Origin: Acetobacter farinalis
Lineage (GTDB): Bacteria > Pseudomonadota > Alphaproteobacteria > Acetobacterales > Acetobacteraceae
Length of the DNA stretch: 64,000 bases
Assembly: GCF_026240015.1 (NCBI RefSeq)
Contig: NZ_JAPIUX010000009.1
Location: 14,925 to 78,924 of the forward strand
Reading direction: 5' to 3'
Below the pieces are notes generated by a model. It did not search any database and was not told the DNA's origin. It saw only the letters and a list, made by a program, of their open reading frames with translations. The position numbers and the translations under genes are program-made. Below are positions 8,920 through 17,074 of the stretch, piece by piece; the stretch's first letter is position 1; every line of letters begins with the position of its first letter.

Positions 8920-9834
8920 TCAGCGGTCTTTCAGCGCTGCCCGCAGGTTGCCCGCATGCTGCCTGAGCAGCGTGCTGCCTTCCTCTGGTGAAAACCCAAA
9001 GCACACCAGCACGGCCAGCTTGATGCTGCCATTTGCCTTTTCCAGCGCGCTGCGGGCTTCATCTTCCGTGCAGCCTGTAAGCTGCTGCACCATGCGATGC
9101 GCCCGAAGCACCAGCTTGGCGTTGACAATCCGCATATCCACCATCTGCCCGCGCCAGGTATGGCCAAGGCGGATCATGAGCGCTGTGGAGAGCATGTTCA
9201 GCGCGACCTTCTGCGCCGTGCCCGCTTTCATGCGGGTGGAACCGGCCACCACTTCAGGCCCGGTTTCAATCAGCAGGCCCAGTTCCGCATCCCGCAGGAG
9301 GCGGGTGTCCGGGCTGCATGAAAGGCCAATGGTCAGGCTCCCCGCCGCGCGGGCACAGGCGAGTGCTGCGCAGGTGTACGGGGTGCCGCCGCTGGCGGCA
9401 ACACCAATCACAACATCATCCGGCCCGGCTTTATGGGTGGTCATGGCGGCACGGGCGGCGTCTTCATCATCTTCCGCGCCTTCCACCGGCTGGAACAGGG
9501 CGGCATCACCCCCGGCCAGCAGCAGCACGAGCCTCTCTTCCGGCCACCCGTAGGTGGGAATCAGTTCCACACCATCCTGCAAACCGATGCGGCCGGAGGT
9601 TCCGGCACCCACGTAAAACAGGCGGCCGCCGCGCTGCAGGCGTGGCAGGGCGGCGGCAATGGCGTCCTCCATGCCGGGGAGGGCCGCCTTGACGGAGGCG
9701 ACCGCCCCCAACTGGCTTTCCAGCAGGGCATCCAGCAGGGTGCCGGTGGGCCAGAGGTCCAGCGCTTCATACCGGGGGTCATAGGTTTCGGTTCTGGCGG
9801 GCGCACTGAGAGCGGAAGAGGCCTGTCGGCTCAT
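8920..9834 (-). CDS. murQ: N-acetylmuramic acid 6-phosphate etherase
   Basis: Removes the D-lactyl ether from MurNAc-6-phosphate to give GlcNAc-6-phosphate, a step in recycling or use of peptidoglycan sugars. The 304-residue protein shows the SIS-domain phosphosugar loop YVGAGTSGRIG at 74-84, Glu90, the EGAED motif at 118-122 and AGSTRMKAGTAQKVALNM. Last gene of a minus-strand operon: ROK kinase, cutC, SSS symporter, murQ. Neither a MurNAc kinase of the AmgK/AnmK type nor nagA is present nearby, so the adjacent ROK kinase may supply its substrate (inference). Confidence 0.95.
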   Translation of the reverse strand: MSRQASSALSAPARTETYDPRYEALDLWPTGTLLDALLESQLGAVASVKAALPGMEDAIAAALPRLQRGGRLFYVGAGTSGRIGLQDGVELIPTYGWPEERLVLLLAGGDAALFQPVEGAEDDEDAARAAMTTHKAGPDDVVIGVAASGGTPYTCAALACARAAGSLTIGLSCSPDTRLLRDAELGLLIETGPEVVAGSTRMKAGTAQKVALNMLSTALMIRLGHTWRGQMVDMRIVNAKLVLRAHRMVQQLTGCTEDEARSALEKANGSIKLAVLVCFGFSPEEGSTLLRQHAGNLRAALKDR

Positions 9835-9877
9835 GCGGTGAAACTCCTGTGGTCAAGAGAAAAGAGGCGGCTGGCGT

Positions 9878-11365
9878 TCATGCTTCTGGTGTCCGTGTCA
9901 GGCGTGGGAAAACGCCTCGCACCAGACGAGCGCACACAGCAAAGGCAAACAGCAGGATAATGCCCAGTAGAATCAGCCAGGGGAATGCCAGCGCGTGCCC
10001 GCCGGGATGCAGCGCGGCCATGGCCAGCAGCACGAGGGGCACCGTCAGGCAGAACGCCGGAAGCAGGTCCGCCGCCCGGGCGGAGGGCAGCGCCATACCG
10101 GCCAGAAATGTCCCCAGCATGGGGCCATAGCCACATGCCGCAATGGAGAGCCCCAGCAGCACGGCGGACTGGCTCCCTTGTGCAAACAGCAGGGAACACC
10201 CGACGAGCACGGCACTCCAGAACACAGTCAGCACACGGGCCAGGCCAAGGGGGGTGAGAGAAAGTTTCCGGCTCAGTGCCGAGCAGGCGGAGGAAAAATC
10301 TCCCATTGTGGCGGCTGTCATGGCGGAAAGGGTGGAGGAGAGAGATCCCATGGTGGCCGCCAGAATGGCCGCCACCATCAACCCGCGCAGCCCTGCGGGC
10401 AGACCATGGACGATATAGTCCGGGAAAATGGCGTCCGGCGTGGAAAACCCTGCGGCCTGAACCGAAAGCTGGCCGTGATGCATCCAGAGCAGGATCCCTA
10501 CCCCGGAGAGCAGGAAGAACAGTGCCGTCACCCCGACAGCACTCCCCATAAGCGCCAGCCGGGCGTCCTTCAGGCTGCGGGCGGCCAGCACACGCTGCAC
10601 CATAAGCTGGTCTGTCCCGTGGGAGGCAAGGGTCATCAGCGCGCCACCGCCAATGGCGGCAATGGGGGTGAAGGCGCTGCTGAAAGGGGCAGTGCCATGG
10701 AGGAACAGGTTGAATTTTCCAGCCTGCCGCAAGGTTGTGGCAGCTCCAGCGGGGAGGCCATGCAGCAAAAGGGCGGCACACATGGCTGAGCCTGCCAGAT
10801 ACAGGCAGAACTGGATGGCATCAGACCAGACAACGGCCCGCAGGCCGCCACACACGGTATAAAACAGCGTGATACCGACAACACCCAGCAGAAGCACGGT
10901 ATGCGGCACCGCCATGTGGGTAGCGGCCAGCATGGCAGTGAGGGGCAGCATGCCAGCAAACAGCCGGACGGCTTCCGCCAGAACGCGGGTGCCCAGAAAG
11001 GTGGCGGATGCAACACGCTGCATCCGCTGGCCAAAGCGCTGGCCGAGGTAATCATACGCGCTGAGCATGCGGCCCGCGCTGTAAAGGGGCAGGAATTTCC
11101 ACGCCACAAGGGCGCGGCCCAGAAGATAGCCCAGCGCCAGCCCCACAAATACCATGCCGCTCCCAAAGGCCACGCCGGGAACGCTGATGACTGTCAGTGT
11201 CGAAGTTTCTGTTGCCACCATGGACAGGCACAGGGCCCACCAGGGCAGATCATGCCCGCCTTCCAGATAGGCCGCGGTGGAAGACTGGCGGCCTGAAAGC
11301 ATGACGGCCAGCAGCGGCATGCCAGCCAGATAGGCCAGCATGACAATCAGATCGGCACTGTTCAT
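9878..11365 (-). CDS. Sodium:solute symporter (SSS family), putative amino-sugar importer
   Basis: Inner-membrane transporter of 495 residues with about 13 hydrophobic segments, of the SSS/SLC5 type. The N-terminus (LAYLAGMPLLAVMLSGRQSS, YLEGGHDLPWWALCLSMVATETSTLT) and the segment TSHGTDQLMVQRVLAARSLKDARLA, with a one-letter caveat on the first residues, are typical family blocks. It overlaps cutC by 4 bp (ATGA type) and is followed by murQ after 43 bp, so translation is coupled within an amino-sugar operon. The family includes sugar and sialic acid carriers. Import of MurNAc or a related sugar is my inference from context only. Confidence 0.85.
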   Translation of the reverse strand: MNSADLIVMLAYLAGMPLLAVMLSGRQSSTAAYLEGGHDLPWWALCLSMVATETSTLTVISVPGVAFGSGMVFVGLALGYLLGRALVAWKFLPLYSAGRMLSAYDYLGQRFGQRMQRVASATFLGTRVLAEAVRLFAGMLPLTAMLAATHMAVPHTVLLLGVVGITLFYTVCGGLRAVVWSDAIQFCLYLAGSAMCAALLLHGLPAGAATTLRQAGKFNLFLHGTAPFSSAFTPIAAIGGGALMTLASHGTDQLMVQRVLAARSLKDARLALMGSAVGVTALFFLLSGVGILLWMHHGQLSVQAAGFSTPDAIFPDYIVHGLPAGLRGLMVAAILAATMGSLSSTLSAMTAATMGDFSSACSALSRKLSLTPLGLARVLTVFWSAVLVGCSLLFAQGSQSAVLLGLSIAACGYGPMLGTFLAGMALPSARAADLLPAFCLTVPLVLLAMAALHPGGHALAFPWLILLGIILLFAFAVCARLVRGVFPRLTRTPEA

Positions 11366-12093
11366 AAGGGCTGATTTCCTGCGGCCTGACGGGTGGCTGC
11401 AACCAGAGCGCGTATTGCATCAGGGTCTGTTATCACCGGTTGGGAGCCAAACCCGAAAGCATCGTCTCCAGCCAGAGGGGCCGCAGGTTTGCGGCACGAG
11501 GCATGAACTTCCGTCACACCGGTCCGGGTGATCACGGTCTGTACATTGCCAGCAGTCACGCCGCTGCCTGCCAGAATGACAATGCGGCCCTGTGCGAGAT
11601 GCTGCAAACGGGCGAGGCCTTCCACCCCCTGAAGCGCGGAAGGCTTCTGGCCGGAGGTCAGGATGCGCGTAAACCCGGCCTCAATGGCAAATTCCAGCTC
11701 AGAAAACGGGTCAGGCACCAGATCAAACGCCCGGTGCAGCGTGCGCTCCATCCCGTGGCATTCCTCGGAAAGACGCAGGAGGAGATCCCGGTCCAGACTC
11801 CTGTCGGGCCTGCTGGCCCCCAGCACCACACCCGCCAGCCCTGCCTGACGGGCTGCCCGGATATCGTCCTTCATCACGGCAGCTTCTTCGGCATCAAACA
11901 GGAAGGAACCTGCACGCGGGCGGATCATGGCGAGGCATGGCAGCGGGCAGCGGGCGGCATAGCGCATCAGCCCCACGCTTGGCGTCAGGCCACCCACATC
12001 CAGTGAGGCGCAGAGTTCAAGCCTGTCCGCTCCGGCGGCATGGGCCGCATCAACGCCCTGTGGTGTTTCGATGCAGATTTCAACACGGTTCAT
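11362..12093 (-). CDS. cutC: CutC family TIM-barrel protein
   Basis: A 243-residue CutC-family protein, historically named for copper homeostasis in E. coli although its biochemical activity is not settled. Family blocks seen are VEICIETPQGVDAAHAAGAD, RLELCASLDVGGLTPS, MIRPRAGSF and RTLHRAFDLV. The start ATG 12093 (MNRVEICIE) overlaps the end of the ROK kinase by 14 bp; the frame runs further upstream inside that gene without family similarity. Its lock into a kinase-transporter-MurQ operon argues for a role in amino-sugar use rather than copper (inference). Confidence 0.9.
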   Translation of the reverse strand: MNRVEICIETPQGVDAAHAAGADRLELCASLDVGGLTPSVGLMRYAARCPLPCLAMIRPRAGSFLFDAEEAAVMKDDIRAARQAGLAGVVLGASRPDRSLDRDLLLRLSEECHGMERTLHRAFDLVPDPFSELEFAIEAGFTRILTSGQKPSALQGVEGLARLQHLAQGRIVILAGSGVTAGNVQTVITRTGVTEVHASCRKPAAPLAGDDAFGFGSQPVITDPDAIRALVAATRQAAGNQPL

Positions 12094-13006
12094 GACACAT
12101 CTCCGGCCCAAGGCAGGTGGCCCCCAGAATTCCGGCATTTTTGCCCAGCATTGCACGGCGGAGAAGCGGCTGTGTGGTGGGAACCAGAATACGGTCACGC
12201 ACGGCCCGGTCCAGCGCATCAATCAGGGCGGCTGAATTGCTCAGCCCCCCCGCCACAGGTACCACCGTACTGCCTGTGATGTTAATGACATGCGCCAGCG
12301 CCGCACTGGTATAGAGCATCCAGACAGACATGGTTTTTGTGGCCTGTGCGTCGCCCTGTTCCCAAAGTGTCAGAATGGCGTGGCTGGTTTCAGCGCGTCC
12401 GCCAGCCCAGACATGCAGGCGCTCCAGACCGCGCGCGCCTGCCAGCGTATCAAGGCAGCCCGATTGCCCGCAGCCGCAGGGGAACAGGGGCACCAGAGAG
12501 AGCGCCTCTTCCGGGTCCGCCAGAAATGGCGGGGCAATAACGGCGGGGGCATGCCCCAGTTCGCCCGTCACGCCGCCCAGACCGGGCACACGCTGCCCGT
12601 CCAGCACAAATCCGCCGCCAACCCCCGTGCCCAGAATGAGGCCGAACACATTCCGATGCCCCTTTGCCGCGCCAAACCGGGCCTCCGCCAGAGCAAAACA
12701 GTCTGCATCGTTCCCGATGCGAACCAGACGCTGCGTGTGGTGGCTGAGCTGCTCTCTCACGGCCAGCGTGTTCAGACAGGGAATATTTGCGGCATTTACC
12801 CGGCCGGTCAGCGGGTCTTCCACTCCGGCAATTGCGATATGCAGCGGAATGCCGGGATATGGCGCACATAATGCCTTGAGAGCACCTATGAAGTTTTCAG
12901 AATCCGCTACCGGAGTGGGTACGGTCTGACGATGTTCCAGTCTGCCATCAGGATGGACGAGAGCAAAATCGATAAACGACCCGCCGATGTCTGCACAGAG
13001 AAGCAT
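12080..13006 (-). CDS. ROK family sugar kinase (NagK-like)
   Basis: Predicted cytoplasmic kinase that phosphorylates an amino sugar, probably GlcNAc or MurNAc. The 308-residue protein has the N-terminal phosphate loop ADIGGSFIDFALV, the segment GNDADCFALAEARFG with the catalytic-type Asp, LGTGVGGGFVLDG, and the ROK zinc site ELGH followed by CGCGQSGCLD. The ATG at 13006 fits the family N-terminus; a TTG at 13042 would add 12 residues. First gene of the murQ operon and divergent from the ROK repressor. Confidence 0.87.
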   Translation of the reverse strand: MLLCADIGGSFIDFALVHPDGRLEHRQTVPTPVADSENFIGALKALCAPYPGIPLHIAIAGVEDPLTGRVNAANIPCLNTLAVREQLSHHTQRLVRIGNDADCFALAEARFGAAKGHRNVFGLILGTGVGGGFVLDGQRVPGLGGVTGELGHAPAVIAPPFLADPEEALSLVPLFPCGCGQSGCLDTLAGARGLERLHVWAGGRAETSHAILTLWEQGDAQATKTMSVWMLYTSAALAHVINITGSTVVPVAGGLSNSAALIDALDRAVRDRILVPTTQPLLRRAMLGKNAGILGATCLGPEMCHEPC

Positions 13007-13192
13007 AAGGGCATCCGTGATTGAAAGGCACTGAAGGACCAAGGAGCGCAGGGGCTCCTGCCGGGTAAGGCAAGGCGTCTTTCCGGGTTAGTATTTCAGA
13101 GGGGGTTTGTAAATAACATTCCACCTGTCTCCCCTACTTGTTTCATGCTATAAATTATCTTCGTTCCCGTTTTTGCAGGCAAGGGGCAGGCC

Positions 13193-14332
13193 ATGCTGTC
13201 TTCAGGGCATTATCAGATTCTCAGCACACTCAGCCGTTTCGGGCCTAGAAGCCGGAGTGAGCTGGCAAAGGATCTGGGGATGAGCAAGGCAGCCCTCACA
13301 GCGCTGGTGCGCGATCTGCTGGAGCAGGATATTCTGTGTGAGCAGGAGCCTGTTTACGGAGCAGGCCGTCCTTCCGTGCCGCTGGTTGTGAGAGCAAATG
13401 CGGCCTGGTTTATCGGTATTTCCCTTCAGGATGATCCTGCGGTTGTGGTGCTGACAGACCTGCACGGCACAACGCTTGCCAGAATTGAACTCCCCCGCCT
13501 GCCTGACCCGGAGGCCTGTCTGGCCTCCCTTGCCGGAGCGGTTGGGGACTTACGGAAGTCTCTTGGGAAAAACCGTGAGAAAATTTCAGGAATTGGCGTA
13601 GCGCTGCCGGGGTTTGTGGCCAAGGACAGGCAGACCTGTCTGGCCTGCACGGCGCTGGGGTGGCGTAACCTCAATATCGGAACCGTGCTGGCCGAACGGA
13701 CCGGCTTGCCGGTGTGGGTGGAGAATGATGCAAAGGCGCTGATTCTGGGGGAGCAGCTTTTCGGGCCTTTGAAAGGCAGCCCGGATTTCAGCATGGTTTT
13801 TGTCAGCCACGGCATCGGGTGCGCCCATATTGTAAACGGGCGGCTGCTATGGGGGAATGCCGGCGGGGCAGGGGAAATTTCTCATGCCCCCATCACTGTG
13901 GATGCAACACAGGCCCTGCCATGCCGATGCGGAAATCGCGGGTGTCTGGAAACGGTGGCTTCTCTTCTGGCAATTGGTAATGCTGCCCGGCAGGCAGGTT
14001 TGCCCACCAGCACGCGGGAACTCACGCTGCTGGCGGCAGAAGGGCATCCGCAGGCCCTGACCATTCTGCACAGGGCCGGATCAGCCATGGGCATTGCCAC
14101 GGCGCAACTTATTCAGATGCTGGACCCCAGCCATGTTGTCGTGATGCTGGATTCTGCCCTGAAGGATGGCGTGTATGGGCACGCACTCCAGCATGAAGCG
14201 GACTCTCATATTCTGCATCGTCCCAATACCCATACCATGATCAATTTTCGTGATTTTGAGCCGGACAGTTTTGCACGGGGGGCGGCGAGCCTTGCCGCGC
14301 GGTATTTCATTTTCGGGCATGGTGATGTGTAA
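13193..14332 (+). CDS. ROK family transcriptional regulator (NagC/XylR type)
   Basis: A 379-residue DNA-binding ROK protein. A winged helix-turn-helix fills about residues 8-62 (RSRSELAKDLGMSKAALTAL), followed by a ROK sugar-binding domain with ENDAKALILGEQLFG, the GEISHAP site and the zinc cluster CRCGNRGCLE. It probably represses the flanking amino-sugar genes and is released by a sugar or sugar phosphate. The start ATG 13193 is preceded by AAGGGGCAGG. A TATAAAT at 13149-13155 could be its -10 element, but I see no matching -35. The 186-bp divergent spacer lacks an obvious copy of the palindrome found at 14400. Confidence 0.9.
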   Translation: MLSSGHYQILSTLSRFGPRSRSELAKDLGMSKAALTALVRDLLEQDILCEQEPVYGAGRPSVPLVVRANAAWFIGISLQDDPAVVVLTDLHGTTLARIELPRLPDPEACLASLAGAVGDLRKSLGKNREKISGIGVALPGFVAKDRQTCLACTALGWRNLNIGTVLAERTGLPVWVENDAKALILGEQLFGPLKGSPDFSMVFVSHGIGCAHIVNGRLLWGNAGGAGEISHAPITVDATQALPCRCGNRGCLETVASLLAIGNAARQAGLPTSTRELTLLAAEGHPQALTILHRAGSAMGIATAQLIQMLDPSHVVVMLDSALKDGVYGHALQHEADSHILHRPNTHTMINFRDFEPDSFARGAASLAARYFIFGHGDV

Positions 14333-14399
14333 GCGGCATGCAAATGCGGCCCAAAACGTGTCTTTTCCGCAACGATAAGCCAAAACATGCGCGAAAGTT

Positions 14400-14420
14400 T
14401 TAATTCATAATATGAATTAA
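14400..14420. promoter_or_regulatory. Candidate ROK repressor operator
   Basis: A perfect inverted repeat with 9-bp arms (TTAATTCAT at 14400-14408, ATGAATTAA at 14412-14420) and a 3-bp spacer AAT. It lies between the ROK regulator and the TonB receptor, 109 bp before the receptor start. Size, symmetry and AT content fit operators of NagC-type ROK repressors. The assignment is by position and shape only. Confidence 0.55.
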
Positions 14421-14528
14421 ATCGTTCTTCTTAAACCCCCATTGCATACTAACTGAAGCGTTTGCAGGATTATGTTCCTGTTTGTGAATGAAATGGCATT
14501 CTCACGATCGGCGGAGGGGGTTGTCATC

Positions 14529-16955
14529 ATGCGTCTTTCACTACGTCAGCTTTCAGTCTCCTGTGTTGCGTTGACAGGCCTTTGGGCCGCGGCAGCGCAG
14601 GCGCAGCCAGTATCAAGACCGGTTTCCGGCAAGCATTTCAAAAAGCCTGCCAAATCCTCTGGTGTGGTACGGAAAAAATCATCTGCGGAAAACGGGCTCA
14701 GCTCTTCTGTTCTGGGGCAGTTTACCGGCGGGGTGGAAGAAATTTCTGTCACCAGCCATTCCGTGTCCGCCACAGGCGTGACCAATCGTACACCTGGCGG
14801 CGGCCTCATGCCGCACCAGACAGCCCCGCGCTCGCAAAGCGGCATTACGCGGGATTTTATTGCCAAACAGGCACCGTCATCAAACATCACGTCGCTGGTG
14901 GCGGATTTGCCGGGTGTTACGGTTTCCAGCCAGGATCCGTTCGGCATGACTGGTGATCATCTTCAGGTGCGCGGGCTGAATGAAACACAGATGGGCTATC
15001 TGTTTGAAGGCGCGCCTCTGGCTGATCCCATCAACTATGCACCCTATACGTCCACTCTGGTTGATTCGGAAAATCTTGGCTCGGTAACGGTCTCTCAGGG
15101 GTCGCCCGATCTGAATGCGCCATTTTATAATGCGGTTGGCGGCCAGATTACCGCAACAGCCATCAATCCGTCTCACAATGCCGGTGGGTTTCTGGATGTT
15201 GGTGGCGGTTCTTACAGTTACAATAAGGAATTTATCCGTCTTGATACCGGGGATATCGGGCGTTCCGGTGTGCGCGGGTATGTTTCGTTCTCCCATACAG
15301 GGTATAATAACGGCGCGCGTGGGCCGGGCGGCCTGTTCCGGTATCACCTGGATTCAAAATTTGTAAAAGAATGGGGTGATGGCAACAGTATTTCCGCCAT
15401 CTTCTCCTATAACCGGCAGCAGGCGGCCTCCTGGCGCTCACCAACTAAGGCGCAGTGGAGCCAGTATGGGGTCGGGTTTGCCTATGATAAGTCTTTCACG
15501 CCGGGTGATGCCCGATATTATAAGCTGAACCAGCAGAATCTGAACCAGCAGTTGCTTGTCATGCCCATGCATTTCACGCTGGCGGATAATTTGCACCTGC
15601 ATGTTTCTCCCTATTACGTGCATCAGTTCGGCCCGTCTCTGGGGGGAGAAAATATTCCGGCGTCCGGCGGGTATTATGGCACGCAGCAATACGGACCCCT
15701 GAATGTGGGAACGCCGGTGAATGGCGCAATCCTGACATCCAGCCGTGATCCGTGGAACCAGAAAACCGGCGGCCTGAATGCGTCGATGGACTGGCGTATT
15801 TCCAGAAGCAACACGTTCTCGTTCGGATGGTGGTATGCCTATACCACACATGAAGAACTCTCGGATTTCCGTCCGGTTTATGCTGATGGCAGTGGTTGGT
15901 CGGGCGATGTTATCCGGGTGAACGGTAAAATTCTCTCAGGATACGACCTGAACTTCATGCAGCAGGTCAACACGCTGTTCATTGCTGATACACAAAAGCT
16001 TCTGCACGATAAGCTGACACTGAGTGCCGGCTTCCGCGTCGCCATGGTGTCTCGCCAGGGTACGAACCTTATTCCCGGTGCGGACCCATATAAGATGCAG
16101 GGGAACTATTTTGAACCGCTGCCGCAGTTTTCGGCAAGTTACATGATCACGCCGAAGGATCAGATTTACCTCAATGGCGCGACATCCTTCCGTGCGCCGG
16201 AATCTGTGGAAGCTTATTCCCAGATTTTTGACCCCAATGCCTCGCATGCCGTCATGCAGCCGCAGAGCCTGAAGCCGGAATATTCCATCAGTGAAGAACT
16301 CGGGTACCGGCATCAGGGCAGTTTCTACAATTTCTCTATGTCCCTGTTTAACATCAATCTGACAAACCATCAGGTGACGTCCACAGGCTATATCCCCAAT
16401 ACAAACATGATGGTCTCCTCACCCATCAATATTGGCGGCCAGACATCCCGCGGTGTGCAGGCGGAATTCGGTCTGGCGCGCTGGCACCACTTCAGTCCGT
16501 ATATTTCCGGGCAGTTCCTGCACTCCACGTTTGATAATAATTTCAATACCGGAAAGGGTTATTTGCCAACAGCCGGGAAAGTGGCGGTGCAGGCTCCCAA
16601 ATTTACCGGTGCCATCGGCCTGAGCTATGATGACGGACGGTTCTTTGGAAACTTTGATGTGCGGTATGTGGATACACAGTACACCACATTCATGAATGAT
16701 GAAAAAATGCCCGCCTATGTCACCTCCAACCTGACACTGGGGTATCGCATGAAATCCTTCAGCTACCTCAAGCATCCGCAGATCCAGCTTAACCTGACCA
16801 ATATCGGGGATAACCACTATCTGTCCGGGTCAAGCTATACGTCGAATGCGCATGCGCATGTCACCTCCACCGGGGCTGTCGCGGCGGGGAGCGCTCCGGT
16901 CTACTATGTCGGGGGTGTGTTTGCCGCTATGGTCTCGGTCTCGACCGGGTTCTGA
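14529..16955 (+). CDS. TonB-dependent outer-membrane receptor
   Basis: An 808-residue outer-membrane receptor that would import a substrate with TonB/ExbBD energy. The signal peptide is MRLSLRQLSVSCVALTGL with a cut after AAAAQAQ. A plug domain follows (about 90-230, with SNITSLVADLPGVTVSSQDP and the block DHLQVRGLNETQMGYLFEGA), then a beta-barrel ending in an aromatic-rich strand and terminal Phe. ATG 14529 is chosen because of the strong GGAGGGGG at 14513-14520; an in-frame start at 14472 would bury the signal peptide. The neighbouring permease, nagB and hexosaminidase suggest chito-oligosaccharide or amino-sugar uptake. Confidence 0.9.
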   Translation: MRLSLRQLSVSCVALTGLWAAAAQAQPVSRPVSGKHFKKPAKSSGVVRKKSSAENGLSSSVLGQFTGGVEEISVTSHSVSATGVTNRTPGGGLMPHQTAPRSQSGITRDFIAKQAPSSNITSLVADLPGVTVSSQDPFGMTGDHLQVRGLNETQMGYLFEGAPLADPINYAPYTSTLVDSENLGSVTVSQGSPDLNAPFYNAVGGQITATAINPSHNAGGFLDVGGGSYSYNKEFIRLDTGDIGRSGVRGYVSFSHTGYNNGARGPGGLFRYHLDSKFVKEWGDGNSISAIFSYNRQQAASWRSPTKAQWSQYGVGFAYDKSFTPGDARYYKLNQQNLNQQLLVMPMHFTLADNLHLHVSPYYVHQFGPSLGGENIPASGGYYGTQQYGPLNVGTPVNGAILTSSRDPWNQKTGGLNASMDWRISRSNTFSFGWWYAYTTHEELSDFRPVYADGSGWSGDVIRVNGKILSGYDLNFMQQVNTLFIADTQKLLHDKLTLSAGFRVAMVSRQGTNLIPGADPYKMQGNYFEPLPQFSASYMITPKDQIYLNGATSFRAPESVEAYSQIFDPNASHAVMQPQSLKPEYSISEELGYRHQGSFYNFSMSLFNINLTNHQVTSTGYIPNTNMMVSSPINIGGQTSRGVQAEFGLARWHHFSPYISGQFLHSTFDNNFNTGKGYLPTAGKVAVQAPKFTGAIGLSYDDGRFFGNFDVRYVDTQYTTFMNDEKMPAYVTSNLTLGYRMKSFSYLKHPQIQLNLTNIGDNHYLSGSSYTSNAHAHVTSTGAVAAGSAPVYYVGGVFAAMVSVSTGF

Positions 16956-16969
16956 GGGGGGCGGCCGGG

Positions 16970-17023
16970 GTGGGCGGTGCGCACCGCCCACACGCCGGGC
17001 ATCAAACAGCCGGGCATCAAACA
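16970..17023. repeat. 22-bp palindrome plus 15-bp tandem repeat
   Basis: The spacer after the TonB receptor holds a perfect palindrome (GTGGGCGGTGC and its complement, 16970-16991). Directly after it come two exact copies of GCCGGGCATCAAACA (16994-17008 and 17009-17023). The palindrome could act as a hairpin limiting read-through into the permease gene. No role is known for the tandem repeat. Confidence 0.6.
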
Positions 17024-17074
17024 GATTGATCAGGCCGGAGCCCCTCTCCGGCCCGCAGCTGAAAGGGGAGCGCA

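Noticed and set aside
16994..17023. Tandem 15-bp repeats considered as a CRISPR
   Set aside because: Only two adjacent copies with no spacer and no cas genes.
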